DNA of 64,000 bases from Selenomonadaceae bacterium. GTDB taxonomy: Bacteria > Bacillota > Negativicutes > Selenomonadales > Selenomonadaceae. Below, in pieces: positions 1-9,404 of this stretch. The notes under the pieces were generated by a model. It was given only the letters and a program-made list of their open reading frames with translations. It did not search any database and had not been told where the DNA came from. The stretch lies in assembly GCA_030523645.1 (NCBI GenBank), contig JAUNIB010000003.1, forward strand, positions 1 through 64,000, in the 5' to 3' direction. Both the position numbers and the translations under genes were made by a program. The first letter of the stretch is position 1. Each line of letters opens with the position of its first letter.

Positions 1-47
1 TGTTCCGTGTTCCGGACAATTGTGCTGTCTGCTCTAAATGCTGTCAA
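1..47 (-). CDS. Start of an unidentified gene cut by the left edge
   Basis: An open frame starts at a TTG at 45-47 and runs off the left end; only about 15 codons are visible (TAFRADSTIVRNTE after the start), too few to name. It is proposed because GGGAGG lies at 56-61, 8 nt before the TTG, and a near-consensus sigma-A promoter lies just upstream. TTG starts with strong ribosome sites are also seen for secG, ftsH and a GGDEF gene here. No function is claimed. Confidence 0.35.
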   Translation of the reverse strand, partial: MTAFRADSTIVRNTE

Positions 48-83
48 GGGACTTACCTCCCATTTCACTGTGACTATATTTAT

Positions 84-112
84 ATAGTATCATTAAGATA
101 ATATATTGTCAA
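84..112 (-). promoter_or_regulatory. Sigma-A promoter for the left-edge gene
   Basis: On the minus strand TTGACA (107-112) and TACTAT (84-89) are separated by 17 bp, a near-consensus housekeeping promoter. It points off the left edge, with a leader of about 30 nt before the TTG start at 47. Confidence 0.65.
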
Positions 113-125
113 GGAGTAGTCGTAG

Positions 126-369
126 ATTACCCCTCCGCCCTTCGGGCACCTCCCCTAGAGGGGAGGCTTGCGTTGGGAAGTCTGACGGCGGGGCGGCTGC
201 GGCCGCCCCCTACAACGGCAAGCCTATCCAAGCACCCCTCAGTCAGCTTCGCTTTGGCAAACTCACTTAATGAGTCCGAGCGGAGAGATGGACGAATTTA
301 GTGAGTGCCATCCAGCGAACGAAGTGAGTTGGGGACAGCTCCCCTCAATGGGAGCCTAGTTACCCCTAC
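126..369. repeat. Family A repeat, interrupted by a nested element
   Basis: The left arm (about 128-169) is ACCCCTCC followed by a CGCCCTTCGGGC hairpin and a CCTCCCCTAGAGGGGAGG hairpin. The right arm (about 231-354) reads CACCCCTCAGTCAGCTTCGC...GACAGCTCCCCTCAATGGGAG, inverted relative to the left arm. Compared with copies at 39.1 and 42.7 kb, the right arm is split after CAGCTTCGC by about 75 bp. The insert (about 262-335) has 9-bp inverted ends AACTCACTT/AAGTGAGTT and resembles part of the region at 54957-55005. No gene lies between the left-edge gene and smpB. Confidence 0.75.
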
Positions 370-372
370 ATT

Positions 373-846
373 TTAATATTGATTTCTTTCCTTCAGTGCT
401 CTTTCCACATCGCGCTTGGCTGCCTTCTCGGCCAGCACCTGACGCTTGTCGTAGGTGTGCTTGCCGACGCAGAGGCCAATCTCTACCTTCGCAATTCCCT
501 GCTTGAAGTAGACCTTCAGCGGGATGATAGTCATGCCCTTCTCTCTGGTCTGACCAAACAGCTTCATTATCTCGGCCTTATGAAGAAGGAGCTTCTTCTT
601 CCGCAGCGGGTCACGATTGAAAATATTTCCCTGCTCGTAGGGACTGATGTGAAACTTCTCCAGGAATATCTCACCGTTCTTAAAGGACGCATAGGAGTCC
701 TTCAGGTTTGCCCGGCCGGCCCGAAGTGATTTCACTTCGGTGCCGAAGAGTTCCAGTCCCGCTTCGTAGGTTTCCTTTATAAAGTAATCGTGAAAGGCTT
801 TGCGGTTTTCACAGGCTATCTTTGTGCCTGCATTTTTCTTTCCCAT
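373..846 (-). CDS. smpB: SsrA-binding protein SmpB
   Basis: SmpB binds the tRNA-like part of tmRNA and brings it to stalled ribosomes during trans-translation. The 157-residue length is normal for the family. Conserved stretches are visible: [31 protein letters not shown], and [12 protein letters not shown] leading into a basic C-terminal tail ([14 protein letters not shown]) of the kind that enters the mRNA channel. It lies 15 bp after rnr on the same strand; rnr-smpB pairing is common in Firmicutes, and RNase R removes the non-stop mRNA that trans-translation releases. No ssrA gene was seen in the 372 bases downstream. Confidence 0.96.
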   Translation of the reverse strand: MGKKNAGTKIACENRKAFHDYFIKETYEAGLELFGTEVKSLRAGRANLKDSYASFKNGEIFLEKFHISPYEQGNIFNRDPLRKKKLLLHKAEIMKLFGQTREKGMTIIPLKVYFKQGIAKVEIGLCVGKHTYDKRQVLAEKAAKRDVERALKERNQY

Positions 847-861
847 TTTGCCTCCTCAGTT

Positions 862-3264
862 TTATCTCTTTCCTTTTTTCCTTGACTTCCCTTTTGTCCT
901 GACCTTCGACTTGGCCTTTGTCTTTGCCGTCGTTTTCTTCGCCGATTTCGCCGGTTTTGTCGGTCTCGCAGAGGAGCCGCCTTTATTCTTATCGTCAGCC
1001 TTTGCCTTTTTCTTTACCGAGCTTTGCGGTTTCGCTGCTTTGTCTGCCAGCGGCTTCTTCGACTGACGCGATTTGCCGCCGGACAGGGCTACTGAGTTGT
1101 CCTTCAGCTCAAAGTCGATAGTCTTTTCCTCTAAATCGGCTTTCACCAGAACGACTTCACAGCTGTCACCGAGCCGATAGGTGTGACCGGTACGCTCACC
1201 GATGAGGGAATATTTATCCTCTACATACTCGTAGTAGTCATCTGCCAGTCGGGATACCCGCACCAGACCTTCTACTCCGTTGTCAAGCTCTACAAAGATA
1301 CCGAAAGCCGTGACGCCGGAAATGATGCCCGGGAAGGTCTCGCCCACGAACTGAGCCATGTACTCGACTTCCTTCATCTTCACGGTCTCGCGCTCGGCTT
1401 CGGTAGCGACGCGCTCCCGGGATGAAGTATGAGTAGCTATCTCGCCCAGCATTGGCTCCAGCTGCTTCTTCCGCTTGGCCGGAATATTGCCCTTCGTCGC
1501 CCGGAACTGCTCCATGAGCAGACGATGAACGATGAGGTCGGGATAGCGGCGTATCGGTGAAGTAAAGTGGGTATAGTACTCCGCCGCCAGTCCGAAGTGA
1601 CCGAGGCACTCCGGATAGTAGCGAGCCTGCTGCATGGAGCACAGAGACACGCTGTCGATGATGCGCTCCTCCGGCTCTCCGGCGACTCTCTCCAGCACCT
1701 TGGCAATGTCCGCCGGCTGGATGCTGTCGTCATCCCTGACGTTTATATGCAGGCCGAAGGTGGCCAACAGGAGATTGAGCTTCTCTATCTTCTCAGCCTT
1801 TGGCTGCTCATGGACACGATAAAGGAAGGGCTGCTGTCTCTCCATCATGTGCTTTGCGGTGGTCTCATTGGCTATGAGCATACACTCTTCGATGATGGAC
1901 TCAGACAGGGAGCCGGTACGCTTTATCAGCTCAACCGGATGATTTTCCGCGTCAAGCTTCACCTTTACTTCCGGCAGTTCAAATTCGATTGCCCCCCGAA
2001 GTCTGCGCTTTTTCTTCAGAACTTCCCGCAGGTCAGCCAGCGTCAGCAGCATTTCGTGAACATCTTCGTATTCCTTTATCAGCTGCTGATTTTTGTCGAT
2101 AAGAATCTTATTCACATTGCTGTAGGTCATCCGATGACGGGAGCGGATGACGGCCGGAGCAATGATATACTTCGTGACGGTGCCGCTGTTGTCTATCTCC
2201 ATTTCGCAGGCCATTGACAGGCGGTCGACGCCTTCATTCAGACTGCAGATACCGTTGGACAGCTCAAAGGGCAGCATAGGAATGACCCGGTCTACCAGAT
2301 AAACACTGGTACCGCGGGCATAGGCTTCCTTATCCAGCGGACTGTTCTCCCGGACATAGTGGCTCACATCGGCAATGTAAACGCCAAGGAAAAAGCCGCC
2401 GCCCTCGCTCTTCGGCCGGCGCTCTGCGTACACGGCATCATCAAAGTCCTTGGAGTCGTCGCCGTCGATGGTGATAGCGGAGAAATGACGACGGTCGATT
2501 CGTCCCGGCTCGGCGTATTCCTCCGGCAGTACGCTCTGCGGTATCTGCCTTGCTTCCGCCTGTGCCTCGGGCGGGAACTCCTGCACGAGGTCATAGCGGC
2601 GCATTATCGACAGGACATCTATGCCGGGGGCGTCAGCCCAGCCCAGTACCTCAACGACTTTGCCTTCAGCACTTCTGCGCTTGTCCGGCCAGCGGGTTAT
2701 CTCCACGACGACCTTCATGCCATCGGCGGCATTGCCGTATTTGCCGGTGCCGACGAATATGTCCTGCCCAATCTTCTTGTCATCGGGGCGCACGAAGGCA
2801 AAACCGTCAGACAGCTCAAAGGTGCCGACTATCTTGCTGTTGGCACGCTCGATTATCCTGATTATCTCGCCCTCGGCGCTCCGCCCCTTTATGCCTGAAG
2901 CTGACAATCTGGCCACGACCCGATCACCGTTCATGGCCGAATCGAGCATGGCGCCGGGAACGAAAATGTCGCTGCCGTCGGCAGGCTTTTCATCCGGAAT
3001 GATGAAGCCGTAACCTTTTGAATTCATGGACAGCCTGCCTACCACCAGATTCATCTGTCCTGGGAGACCGTAAAGGCCACTGCGGTTGCAGATGACGGCC
3101 GCAGTTTCTTCCAGCTCTTTCATCGCTTTCCAGTATTCAGTCACAGCCCGCCCCTTCAGGCGCAGTTCTTTCGCCAGGTCTTCGGCAGACAGAGGCCGCT
3201 TGGCCGATTCCTTCAGATAGCTCAATATTCGCTCCTGCATCGTGGGAGTTTTCTTTTTATCCAT
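862..3264 (-). CDS. rnr: Ribonuclease R
   Basis: Processive 3'-to-5' exoribonuclease of the RNB family, acting in mRNA and rRNA decay and in clearing trans-translation products. Domains in order: an N-terminal winged helix (about 10-70), two cold-shock OB folds (about 75-230), the RNB catalytic domain with the acidic signature DGDDSKDFDD near residue 270, an S1 domain (about 630-710), and a very basic Lys/Ser/Ala tail of about 85 residues that could bind RNA or ribosomes. I chose the ATG at 3264 (MDKKKTP) because AGGTG sits 7 nt upstream; an in-frame TTG 24 nt earlier is less likely. It is followed closely by smpB. Confidence 0.95.
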   Translation of the reverse strand: MDKKKTPTMQERILSYLKESAKRPLSAEDLAKELRLKGRAVTEYWKAMKELEETAAVICNRSGLYGLPGQMNLVVGRLSMNSKGYGFIIPDEKPADGSDIFVPGAMLDSAMNGDRVVARLSASGIKGRSAEGEIIRIIERANSKIVGTFELSDGFAFVRPDDKKIGQDIFVGTGKYGNAADGMKVVVEITRWPDKRRSAEGKVVEVLGWADAPGIDVLSIMRRYDLVQEFPPEAQAEARQIPQSVLPEEYAEPGRIDRRHFSAITIDGDDSKDFDDAVYAERRPKSEGGGFFLGVYIADVSHYVRENSPLDKEAYARGTSVYLVDRVIPMLPFELSNGICSLNEGVDRLSMACEMEIDNSGTVTKYIIAPAVIRSRHRMTYSNVNKILIDKNQQLIKEYEDVHEMLLTLADLREVLKKKRRLRGAIEFELPEVKVKLDAENHPVELIKRTGSLSESIIEECMLIANETTAKHMMERQQPFLYRVHEQPKAEKIEKLNLLLATFGLHINVRDDDSIQPADIAKVLERVAGEPEERIIDSVSLCSMQQARYYPECLGHFGLAAEYYTHFTSPIRRYPDLIVHRLLMEQFRATKGNIPAKRKKQLEPMLGEIATHTSSRERVATEAERETVKMKEVEYMAQFVGETFPGIISGVTAFGIFVELDNGVEGLVRVSRLADDYYEYVEDKYSLIGERTGHTYRLGDSCEVVLVKADLEEKTIDFELKDNSVALSGGKSRQSKKPLADKAAKPQSSVKKKAKADDKNKGGSSARPTKPAKSAKKTTAKTKAKSKVRTKGKSRKKGKR

Positions 3265-3309
3265 TTCATTCACCTGCCGTTTCAGCAATCATTGTATAAA
3301 TTGTATCAA

Positions 3310-3390
3310 GTCCGCCCTTTTTAAGGGCGGACACGACTCATAAACACCAAAAAGGGGCTGCCGACTAATTTTATTAGTGCGGCAGTCCCC
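3310..3390. terminator. Two hairpins between secG and rnr
   Basis: A stem-loop at 3354-3390 pairs GGGGCTGCCG with CGGCAGTCCCC (one bulge) and on the minus strand is followed by TTTTT, so it should end the serS-secG transcript. A second perfect hairpin, GTCCGCCCTT-TTT-AAGGGCGGAC (3310-3332), lies nearer rnr and lacks a T-run. Together they separate secG from rnr. Confidence 0.7.
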
Positions 3391-3395
3391 TTTTC

Positions 3396-3623
3396 TTACA
3401 TAATCAGTTTTGCAATTGCCAGCGTAATCACAGCGAACAGCACGCCGAAGGCAATCGTTATGCGAGCCAGCAGAGCGTCTACTCCGCGAACCGGGCCGCT
3501 GAATACGGCATCGCCGCCGCCCATGGCACCGCCCATACCACCGGACTTCGGCTCCTGGCCGAGAATCGCTGCAATGAGGACTATAGCCACCAATGCATCA
3601 CAAACCATCAATACAGTAAGCAA
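3396..3623 (-). CDS. secG: Preprotein translocase subunit SecG
   Basis: Small auxiliary subunit of the SecYEG channel. The 75-residue protein has two hydrophobic segments (about 2-22 and 53-73) joined by a Gly/Met-rich loop containing the family hallmark (PKSGGMGGAMGGGDAVF). The start appears to be TTG at 3623 with a strong AGGAGG 7 nt upstream. It follows serS by 22 bp and is closed by a terminator hairpin. secG next to rnr and smpB is a common Firmicute arrangement. Confidence 0.93.
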   Translation of the reverse strand: MLTVLMVCDALVAIVLIAAILGQEPKSGGMGGAMGGGDAVFSGPVRGVDALLARITIAFGVLFAVITLAIAKLIM

Positions 3624-3645
3624 TTTAGTGCCTCCTTAGAATCTA

Positions 3646-4929
3646 TCACTTAGCCGGAGCAGGGATGACTTCAACGCCGCCCATGTAAGGAACGAGAGCC
3701 TTCGGGATGACTACGCTGCCATCAGCCTGCTGGTAGTTTTCGAGAATTGCGGCGACGGTACGGCCGACAGCCAGACCGGAGCCATTGAGAGTGTGAGCAA
3801 ATTCCGGCTTGTCCTTGGGGCTGCGGCGGAATTTGATATTTGCCCGGCGTGCCTGGAAGTCGAGGCAGTTGGAGCAGGAAGAAATCTCACGATAAGTATT
3901 CTGAGCCGGGAACCAGACCTCGATATCGTAGGTCTTGGCAGAGGTGAAGCCCATATCACCGGTGCAGAGGGTGATAATGCGATGGGGAAGCTCCAGGAGC
4001 TCCAGAACCTCGGCTGCATTGCGAACCATGGATTCCAGCTCATCCCAGGACTCTTCCGGCTTTGCGAACTTGATAAGTTCTACCTTGTTGAACTGATGCT
4101 GACGGATGAGACCGCGGGTATCGCGGCCGGCGCTGCCAGCCTCAGCACGGAAGCAGGCAGTGTATACGGTGTAGCGCTCAGGCATCTTGGTGCCGTCGAG
4201 AATCTCTTCACGATGGTAGTTTGTAGCCGGAACTTCACCGGTCGGAACGATGTACTGGTCAAGACCTTCCAGCTTGAACATATCCTCAGCGAACTTCGGC
4301 AGCTGACCGGTACCAATCATGCTGTCTTTGGAGACGATGACCGGAGCCAGCATCTCAGTGTAGCCCTGCTTCTGAGCATGGAGATCCATCATGAAGTTGA
4401 TGCAGGCACGCTCCAGACGGGCACCGAGTCCCTTGTAGAAGGTGAAGCGGGCACCGGATACCTTGGCGGCACGCTCAGCATCGAGAATATCCAGCTCGGT
4501 ACCAACATCCCAGTGATTCTTCGGCTCGAAATCAAACTTGCGCGGCTCGCCCCAGCGCTCACGCTCCGGGTTGTCATTCTCATCGACGCCGATGGGAACA
4601 TCCTCAGCCGGCATATTGGGGATGCGGAGAAGAATCTCACGGAGGTCGCTCTCGACCTTCTTCAGTTCTTCATCGAGAGCGGTGATTTTGTCACCGACAG
4701 CACGCATATTTACGACCAGCTCATCGGCATTCTCACCGTTGCGCTTCATTTCACTTATCTTCTTGGAGACAGTGTTGCGCTCGCCCTTCAGAGTCTCTAC
4801 CTCGCCGATGATACTGCGGCGGCGCTCCTCAAGAGCAGTAAAGCCGTCAAGACTCAGAGAGTTGTGGCGGTTTTCCAGCATTTTGCGGACAGCATCAAGA
4901 TTTTCACGGACAAATTTCAAATCTAACAT
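3646..4929 (-). CDS. serS: Seryl-tRNA synthetase
   Basis: Class II synthetase that charges tRNA-Ser (and tRNA-Sec where present). At 427 residues it has normal length. The N-terminal 110 residues form the long antiparallel coiled-coil arm that recognises the tRNA variable arm. Class II motif 2 is seen as [21 protein letters not shown] and motif 3 as [16 protein letters not shown] near the C-terminus. It is the first gene of a serS-secG unit. The upstream region is short and divergent from the beta-propeller gene; I saw no T-box specifier/antiterminator elements there. Confidence 0.97.
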   Translation of the reverse strand: MLDLKFVRENLDAVRKMLENRHNSLSLDGFTALEERRRSIIGEVETLKGERNTVSKKISEMKRNGENADELVVNMRAVGDKITALDEELKKVESDLREILLRIPNMPAEDVPIGVDENDNPERERWGEPRKFDFEPKNHWDVGTELDILDAERAAKVSGARFTFYKGLGARLERACINFMMDLHAQKQGYTEMLAPVIVSKDSMIGTGQLPKFAEDMFKLEGLDQYIVPTGEVPATNYHREEILDGTKMPERYTVYTACFRAEAGSAGRDTRGLIRQHQFNKVELIKFAKPEESWDELESMVRNAAEVLELLELPHRIITLCTGDMGFTSAKTYDIEVWFPAQNTYREISSCSNCLDFQARRANIKFRRSPKDKPEFAHTLNGSGLAVGRTVAAILENYQQADGSVVIPKALVPYMGGVEVIPAPAK

Positions 4930-5165
4930 AGTAGTCGTCTCCCTACCGAAAATATAAACTAATGTTAAGGTACAATACGCTTAATCTTAATCATTAAATT
5001 ATAACGGCATCCGCTTTATCTGTCAAACGAATATCTTTCCAGTGACTTCATCTTGTGGTCGGTATTGGAAAAAATCTTCGCCGCAATCATTTCATTGTGC
5101 TATTATATTGTAAAGGCTTCCCTTTTGGTGAAGCGTTATCGTCACTTTCTAAACCGAGGTCTATC

Positions 5166-6566
5166 ATGCGCTATTTCAACAAAAAAATGACAGCTGCTTT
5201 AATCGGCTGCCTGATGATGTCAAATATCAGTGAAGCTGCCCCGACTGAGCCAATCCCAGCTTCACCTGCCCCGGTGGTCGCCGAGGCTCCCGCCCCGGCC
5301 CCGCAGCGAGTCGTCTATCATCCCTATCCTGGCGAAGAATCTGCCGCTGCCCCTGACGGCAGCCTCTCCCTCCGCCTGACAGCGAAGAAGCAGTTCTACG
5401 ACGACTACGGTGAGTTCCTCGACACGGCCGTCAATTCGCCCAAGAGCGTCAATGTCCATCCCGACGGCAGCAAATACTATGTAAATGCTCTCGAAGCCGG
5501 CCTCACCATCGTCTACGATGTCAAGACAAACAAGAAGCTGGCCGAGATAAGTCATTATCTGGACGAGGCGACCGACCACCTCTGGGCTCCCCTCTCCGAG
5601 TTCTATGAGTTCACCCACTATCCTCAGGACAATCACTTCATGGGCAAGCCGGTAGAGGCTACCTTCAGCCACAACGGACGCTATCTCTGGGTGCCATACT
5701 ACCGCCGCCTCTATGACATCAACGCTCAGGACCCTTCCGCTCTGGCCGTCATTGATACCACTACGAATAAAATAATCAGGCTCATGGAGACAGGCACTCT
5801 CCCCAAGATGATTGCCACCTCTCCTGACGAAACGAAGATAGCCGTCTCCTGCTGGGGCGACAACACCATCGGTCTCATCGACTGTCACTCCGCCGACCCA
5901 AAAGACTGGCACTACACCGATAAATTCATCGTGGACTATCAGCTGCCGCTGAACTATTCCCTCACCGTTCCGGTGGACAGAGACAACGACAGCGGCTACG
6001 CCCTCCGAGGTACGGTCTTCACGCCGGACAACAAGTATCTTCTCGTCGGCTGCATGGGCGGCGACGGCGGAATCGCCGTGGTCGACCTGACTGCCCGCCG
6101 CTATCTCGGCCGGGTCATGGGCATGATGCCCAATGTCCGCCATCTCGTCATCAAAGACGGCTGGCTGTATCTCAGCATCAATGCCGCCGGCTATGTCCAG
6201 CGTGTCCGTCTGGACAAATTCCTCGCCGCTGCCGTCGACCCGAACAATATGTGTGTCGACAGCTGGGAGGAATGTGCCGTAGGCAGCGGTGCCCGCACCA
6301 TCGTCCTGTCGCCTGACGGACGCTACATTTTCGCCGCCTGCTACGGAGAGTCGGAGATATATGTGGTCGATTCCGCTTCAATGCAGGTAGTCACCTCCAT
6401 CGGCGCCGACTCTTTCCCGGTCGGTCTTGCTATCAGTCCCGACGGCCGTCGCCTTTACTCTACCAGCCAAGGAAAGGTAAATGGCGAAGGTGATGCTGTT
6501 GATATTTATGAGATTTCCTACGGAGCCCCTAATGTAACAAAGAAAAATCAACTTTCTGCCCCGTAA
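5166..6566 (+). CDS. Exported YVTN/YncE-like beta-propeller protein
   Basis: A 466-residue protein starting MRYFNKKMTAALIGCLMM, with a signal peptide probably cleaved after ISEA. A Pro/Ala-rich linker follows (about residues 25-55), then repeated blades with the YVTN pattern: SVNVHPDGSKYYV, ALAVIDTTTNKIIRLMETG, MIATSPDETKIAVSCWGDN, LSPDGRYIFAACYGESEIYVVD and LAISPDGRRLYS. Such propellers are usually periplasmic or surface binding proteins; the ligand is unknown. I preferred the ATG at 5166 over upstream in-frame starts because it begins a clear signal peptide. It stands alone and diverges from serS. A link to cell-surface or polymer metabolism cannot be judged from the sequence. Confidence 0.8.
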   Translation: MRYFNKKMTAALIGCLMMSNISEAAPTEPIPASPAPVVAEAPAPAPQRVVYHPYPGEESAAAPDGSLSLRLTAKKQFYDDYGEFLDTAVNSPKSVNVHPDGSKYYVNALEAGLTIVYDVKTNKKLAEISHYLDEATDHLWAPLSEFYEFTHYPQDNHFMGKPVEATFSHNGRYLWVPYYRRLYDINAQDPSALAVIDTTTNKIIRLMETGTLPKMIATSPDETKIAVSCWGDNTIGLIDCHSADPKDWHYTDKFIVDYQLPLNYSLTVPVDRDNDSGYALRGTVFTPDNKYLLVGCMGGDGGIAVVDLTARRYLGRVMGMMPNVRHLVIKDGWLYLSINAAGYVQRVRLDKFLAAAVDPNNMCVDSWEECAVGSGARTIVLSPDGRYIFAACYGESEIYVVDSASMQVVTSIGADSFPVGLAISPDGRRLYSTSQGKVNGEGDAVDIYEISYGAPNVTKKNQLSAP

Positions 6567-6570
6567 AACA

Positions 6571-6600
6571 TTGTGAACGCCACATTCTTTGTGGTAAAAT
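6571..6600 (+). promoter_or_regulatory. Possible promoter of the PurF-like gene
   Basis: TTGTGA (6571-6576) and TAAAAT (6595-6600) are separated by 18 bp, about 80 bp upstream of the PurF-like gene and just after the beta-propeller stop codon. The fit is moderate. Confidence 0.4.
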
Positions 6601-6681
6601 ACTTTCGGTATTTTTCCGCTTCATTATAATTGAAAGAAAATCAAATTTGTGTAGAACTGTTATTAGGAGGCCACAGGAATT

Positions 6682-8088
6682 ATGAGCGGTTTTTTTGGTG
6701 TAGCGTCGAAGGGTAACTGCGTTACCGATCTGTTCTTTGGTACAGACTATCACTCCCATCTGGGAACCCGCCGCGGCGGTATGGCTGTATACGGTGAGGA
6801 AAACGGTTTCACCCGCTCCATCCACAACATTGAGAACACTCCTTTTCGTTCCAAGTTCGAGAAGGATCTCGACCGCATGGAAGGCAACTTCGGCATTGGC
6901 TGTATCTCCGACTACGAAGGACAGCCGGTTCTGGTCCGTTCTCATCACGGCACCTACGCCATCACTACTGTCAGCAAAATAAACAACGCCGAGAAGCTCG
7001 TCAATGATATCATTGACAAAAAGGCTCATTTCTTCGAGATGCGCAACGGCGAAATCAACTCCACCGAGCTAGTCGCCACCCTCATCAATCAGAAGGAGAA
7101 CCTCATCGAGGGTATCAAGTACGCTCTGGAGACTATCGACGGCTCCCTTTCCCTCATGATACTCACCGAGAAGGGTATCTATGCTGCCCGCGACAACTAC
7201 GGCCGTACTCCTATCGTCCTCGGCAAGAAGGATACCGGTCTCTGCGCCAGCTTCGAGAGCTTCGCCGGTGTAAATCTCGGCTATACTCCCATCTATGAGC
7301 TGAAGGCCGGCGAAATAGTCGTCTTCGATGCCGACGGCTTCAAGCCGCTCTATTCCCCCAACAACAAGATGCGCGTCTGCACCTTCCTCTGGGTATACTA
7401 CGGCTATCCCGCTGCCAGCTACGAAGGCATCAGCGTCGAGCAGATGCGCTACAACTGCGGCAAGCTGCTGGCCCGCCGCGACAATGTCGACGTCGATATC
7501 GTCGCCGGTGTCCCCGACTCCGGTACCGCTCACGCCGTCGGCTACGCCAACGAGAAGGGTATCCCCTTCTCCCGTCCGTTCATCAAGTATACTCCGACCT
7601 GGTCCCGCTCCTTCATGCCCACAAATCAGAAGGTTCGCAATCAGGTTGCTCATATGAAGCTCATCCCTGTTCACGACCTCATCAAGGACAAGCGTCTGCT
7701 TCTCATCGACGACTCCATCGTCCGCGGCACTCAGCTCCGTGAAACCACCGAGTTCCTCTATGCCAGCGGTGCCAAGGAAGTCCATATCCGACCCGCCTGC
7801 CCGCCTATCCTCTTCGGCTGCAAGTACCTGAACTTCTCCCGCTCCAATTCCGAGATGGAGCTCATCGGCCGCGTAGTCATCGAGGAGCTGGAAGGCAAGC
7901 CTGCTACCGCCGAGCTGGTGAAGGAGTACACCGATCCCGATTCCGAAAAGTATCAGAAGATGGTAGACGGCATCTGCAAGAAGCTGAATTTCACCACCCT
8001 CCGCTTCCATCGTCTCGACGATATGCTGGAATCCGTCGGCATCGGCAAGGACAAGCTCTGCACCTACTGCTGGGACGGCAACGAATAA
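6682..8088 (+). CDS. PurF-like phosphoribosyltransferase with degenerate glutaminase domain
   Basis: Length (468) and both-domain layout match amidophosphoribosyltransferase, which makes phosphoribosylamine from PRPP and glutamine at the first step of purine synthesis. The C-terminal phosphoribosyltransferase half is intact: RLLLIDDSIVRGTQ is the PRPP-binding loop, and a Cys-containing tail (LCTYCWDGNE) follows. The N-terminal Ntn-type half starts MSGFFGVAS, whereas active enzymes expose Cys at this point (MCGIFG-type, or after a short propeptide). The usual HTRYPT and HNGN glutamine-binding segments are also absent; GCISDYEGQ and TVSKINN stand in their places. It therefore probably cannot hydrolyse glutamine in the usual way and may use ammonia or have another role. 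RBS TAGGAGG precedes the ATG. Not linked to other pur genes here. Confidence 0.8.
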   Translation: MSGFFGVASKGNCVTDLFFGTDYHSHLGTRRGGMAVYGEENGFTRSIHNIENTPFRSKFEKDLDRMEGNFGIGCISDYEGQPVLVRSHHGTYAITTVSKINNAEKLVNDIIDKKAHFFEMRNGEINSTELVATLINQKENLIEGIKYALETIDGSLSLMILTEKGIYAARDNYGRTPIVLGKKDTGLCASFESFAGVNLGYTPIYELKAGEIVVFDADGFKPLYSPNNKMRVCTFLWVYYGYPAASYEGISVEQMRYNCGKLLARRDNVDVDIVAGVPDSGTAHAVGYANEKGIPFSRPFIKYTPTWSRSFMPTNQKVRNQVAHMKLIPVHDLIKDKRLLLIDDSIVRGTQLRETTEFLYASGAKEVHIRPACPPILFGCKYLNFSRSNSEMELIGRVVIEELEGKPATAELVKEYTDPDSEKYQKMVDGICKKLNFTTLRFHRLDDMLESVGIGKDKLCTYCWDGNE

Positions 8089-8118
8089 TAAAACTAAACC
8101 TGTCAGGAGAAAACTCTA

Positions 8119-9213
8119 ATGAAATTAGGAATCGTTGGTCTGCCTAATGTCGGCAAGTCCACCCTCTTCAATGCAATAACCAAGGCCGGCGCCGAAGCCG
8201 CCAACTACCCCTTCTGCACCATCGAGCCGAATGTCGGCGTCGTAGATGTACCCGACCCTCGCCTGAAAGTCCTCACGGATATGTACAATTCCAAGAAGAC
8301 CACCCCGGCCGCCGTATCCTTCGTAGATATCGCCGGTCTCGTAAAGGGTGCTTCCTCCGGTGAAGGTCTGGGCAACCAGTTCCTTGAGCATATCCGTCAG
8401 GTAGATGCTATCGCTCATGTAGTCCGCTGCTTCGAGGATGATGACATCACCCATGTCGAGGGCGGCGTTGACCCCATCCGTGATATTGAAATCATCAACA
8501 CAGAGCTTTGCCTCGCTGACCTGGAAGTCGTCGAAAAGCGTCTATCCAAGCTGGTCCGCCTTATCAAGTCCGGCAGCAAGGAAGCAAAAGCAGAAGAAGC
8601 TCTGCTCAATCAGATAAAAGAGGGGCTGTCCGATGCACAGCCGCTCCGCCGTCAGGATGTCTCCGAGGAAGAGAAGGAGCTCATAAAAGACCTGAATCTC
8701 CTCACCGACAAGCCGACCCTCTATGTAGCCAATGTCTCCGAGGATGATGCGGCCGATGCCTCTGCCAATCAGTATGTGGCCAAGGTTGCCCAGTACGCCA
8801 AGGAAGAGGGCGCCGAGCTGGTATCCATCAGTGCCAAGGTAGAGTCAGAGATTGCCGACCTGGACGATGAAGAAGCCAAGGAATTCCTCGCCGACCTCGG
8901 TCTGGAAGAGAGCGGACTCGACCGCCTCATCAAGGCAGCCTTCACCCTGCTGGGACTTCTCACCTTCCTCACCGCCGGCCCCGATGAGTGCCGTGCCTGG
9001 ACCATTCGTCAGGGCACTACCGCTCCTAAAGCCGCCGGCAAGATTCACAGCGACATTGAGCGTGGCTTCATCCGTGCTGAGATAGTCAACTACGACGACC
9101 TCATCGCCTGCGGCAGCAATGCCGCTGCCCGTGAGAAGGGCAAGGTTCGTCTGGAAGGCAAGGATTACATCATGCAGGACGGCGATGTAACCTACTTCCG
9201 CTTTAACGTGTAA
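8119..9213 (+). CDS. ychF: Ribosome-binding ATPase YchF
   Basis: Obg-family P-loop protein that prefers ATP over GTP and binds ribosomes; linked in other bacteria to translation and stress responses. The 364 residues are typical. G1 is [13 protein letters not shown] at the N-terminus and G3 is [10 protein letters not shown]. The G4 position carries the NxxE form (VANVSED) that explains ATP preference. The C-terminal third is the TGS domain with [33 protein letters not shown], a family signature. It follows the PurF-like gene by 30 bp and may be cotranscribed with it. Confidence 0.96.
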   Translation: MKLGIVGLPNVGKSTLFNAITKAGAEAANYPFCTIEPNVGVVDVPDPRLKVLTDMYNSKKTTPAAVSFVDIAGLVKGASSGEGLGNQFLEHIRQVDAIAHVVRCFEDDDITHVEGGVDPIRDIEIINTELCLADLEVVEKRLSKLVRLIKSGSKEAKAEEALLNQIKEGLSDAQPLRRQDVSEEEKELIKDLNLLTDKPTLYVANVSEDDAADASANQYVAKVAQYAKEEGAELVSISAKVESEIADLDDEEAKEFLADLGLEESGLDRLIKAAFTLLGLLTFLTAGPDECRAWTIRQGTTAPKAAGKIHSDIERGFIRAEIVNYDDLIACGSNAAAREKGKVRLEGKDYIMQDGDVTYFRFNV

Positions 9214-9225
9214 TTTCCGAGAACA

Positions 9226-9375
9226 CCCGTGAATAATATCTGACGAAAACAAGCTCTCGCACGATAATCAACATAGCGGTACTAGGCTCTGACTTCGTAT
9301 GCTTACTCGTCAATCGCCAAGTACCGATGTTGATTAACGGTTTTCTTACAGACATTATTCACGGTATTTTTTATT
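9226..9375. repeat. Family B palindromic repeat, copy 1
   Basis: A long imperfect palindrome: CCGTGAATAAT...TCTGACGAAAAC at the left end pairs with GTTTTCTTACAGA..ATTATTCACGG at the right. The core has two oppositely oriented segments containing CGGTACTAGG and CCAAGTACCG. A run of T follows on the plus strand, so this copy could also end the ychF transcript. Confidence 0.75.
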
Positions 9376-9404
9376 AAGGAATAGACGGCTGCGCCGTCTA
9401 TTAT

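Noticed and set aside
1-372. tmRNA gene next to smpB
   Set aside because: No tRNA-like ends or tag frame were found; the region is a promoter, a gene start and repeat sequence.
4930-5165. T-box leader for serS
   Set aside because: No AGGGTGGNACCGCG-like T-box sequence, specifier loop or antiterminator seen.
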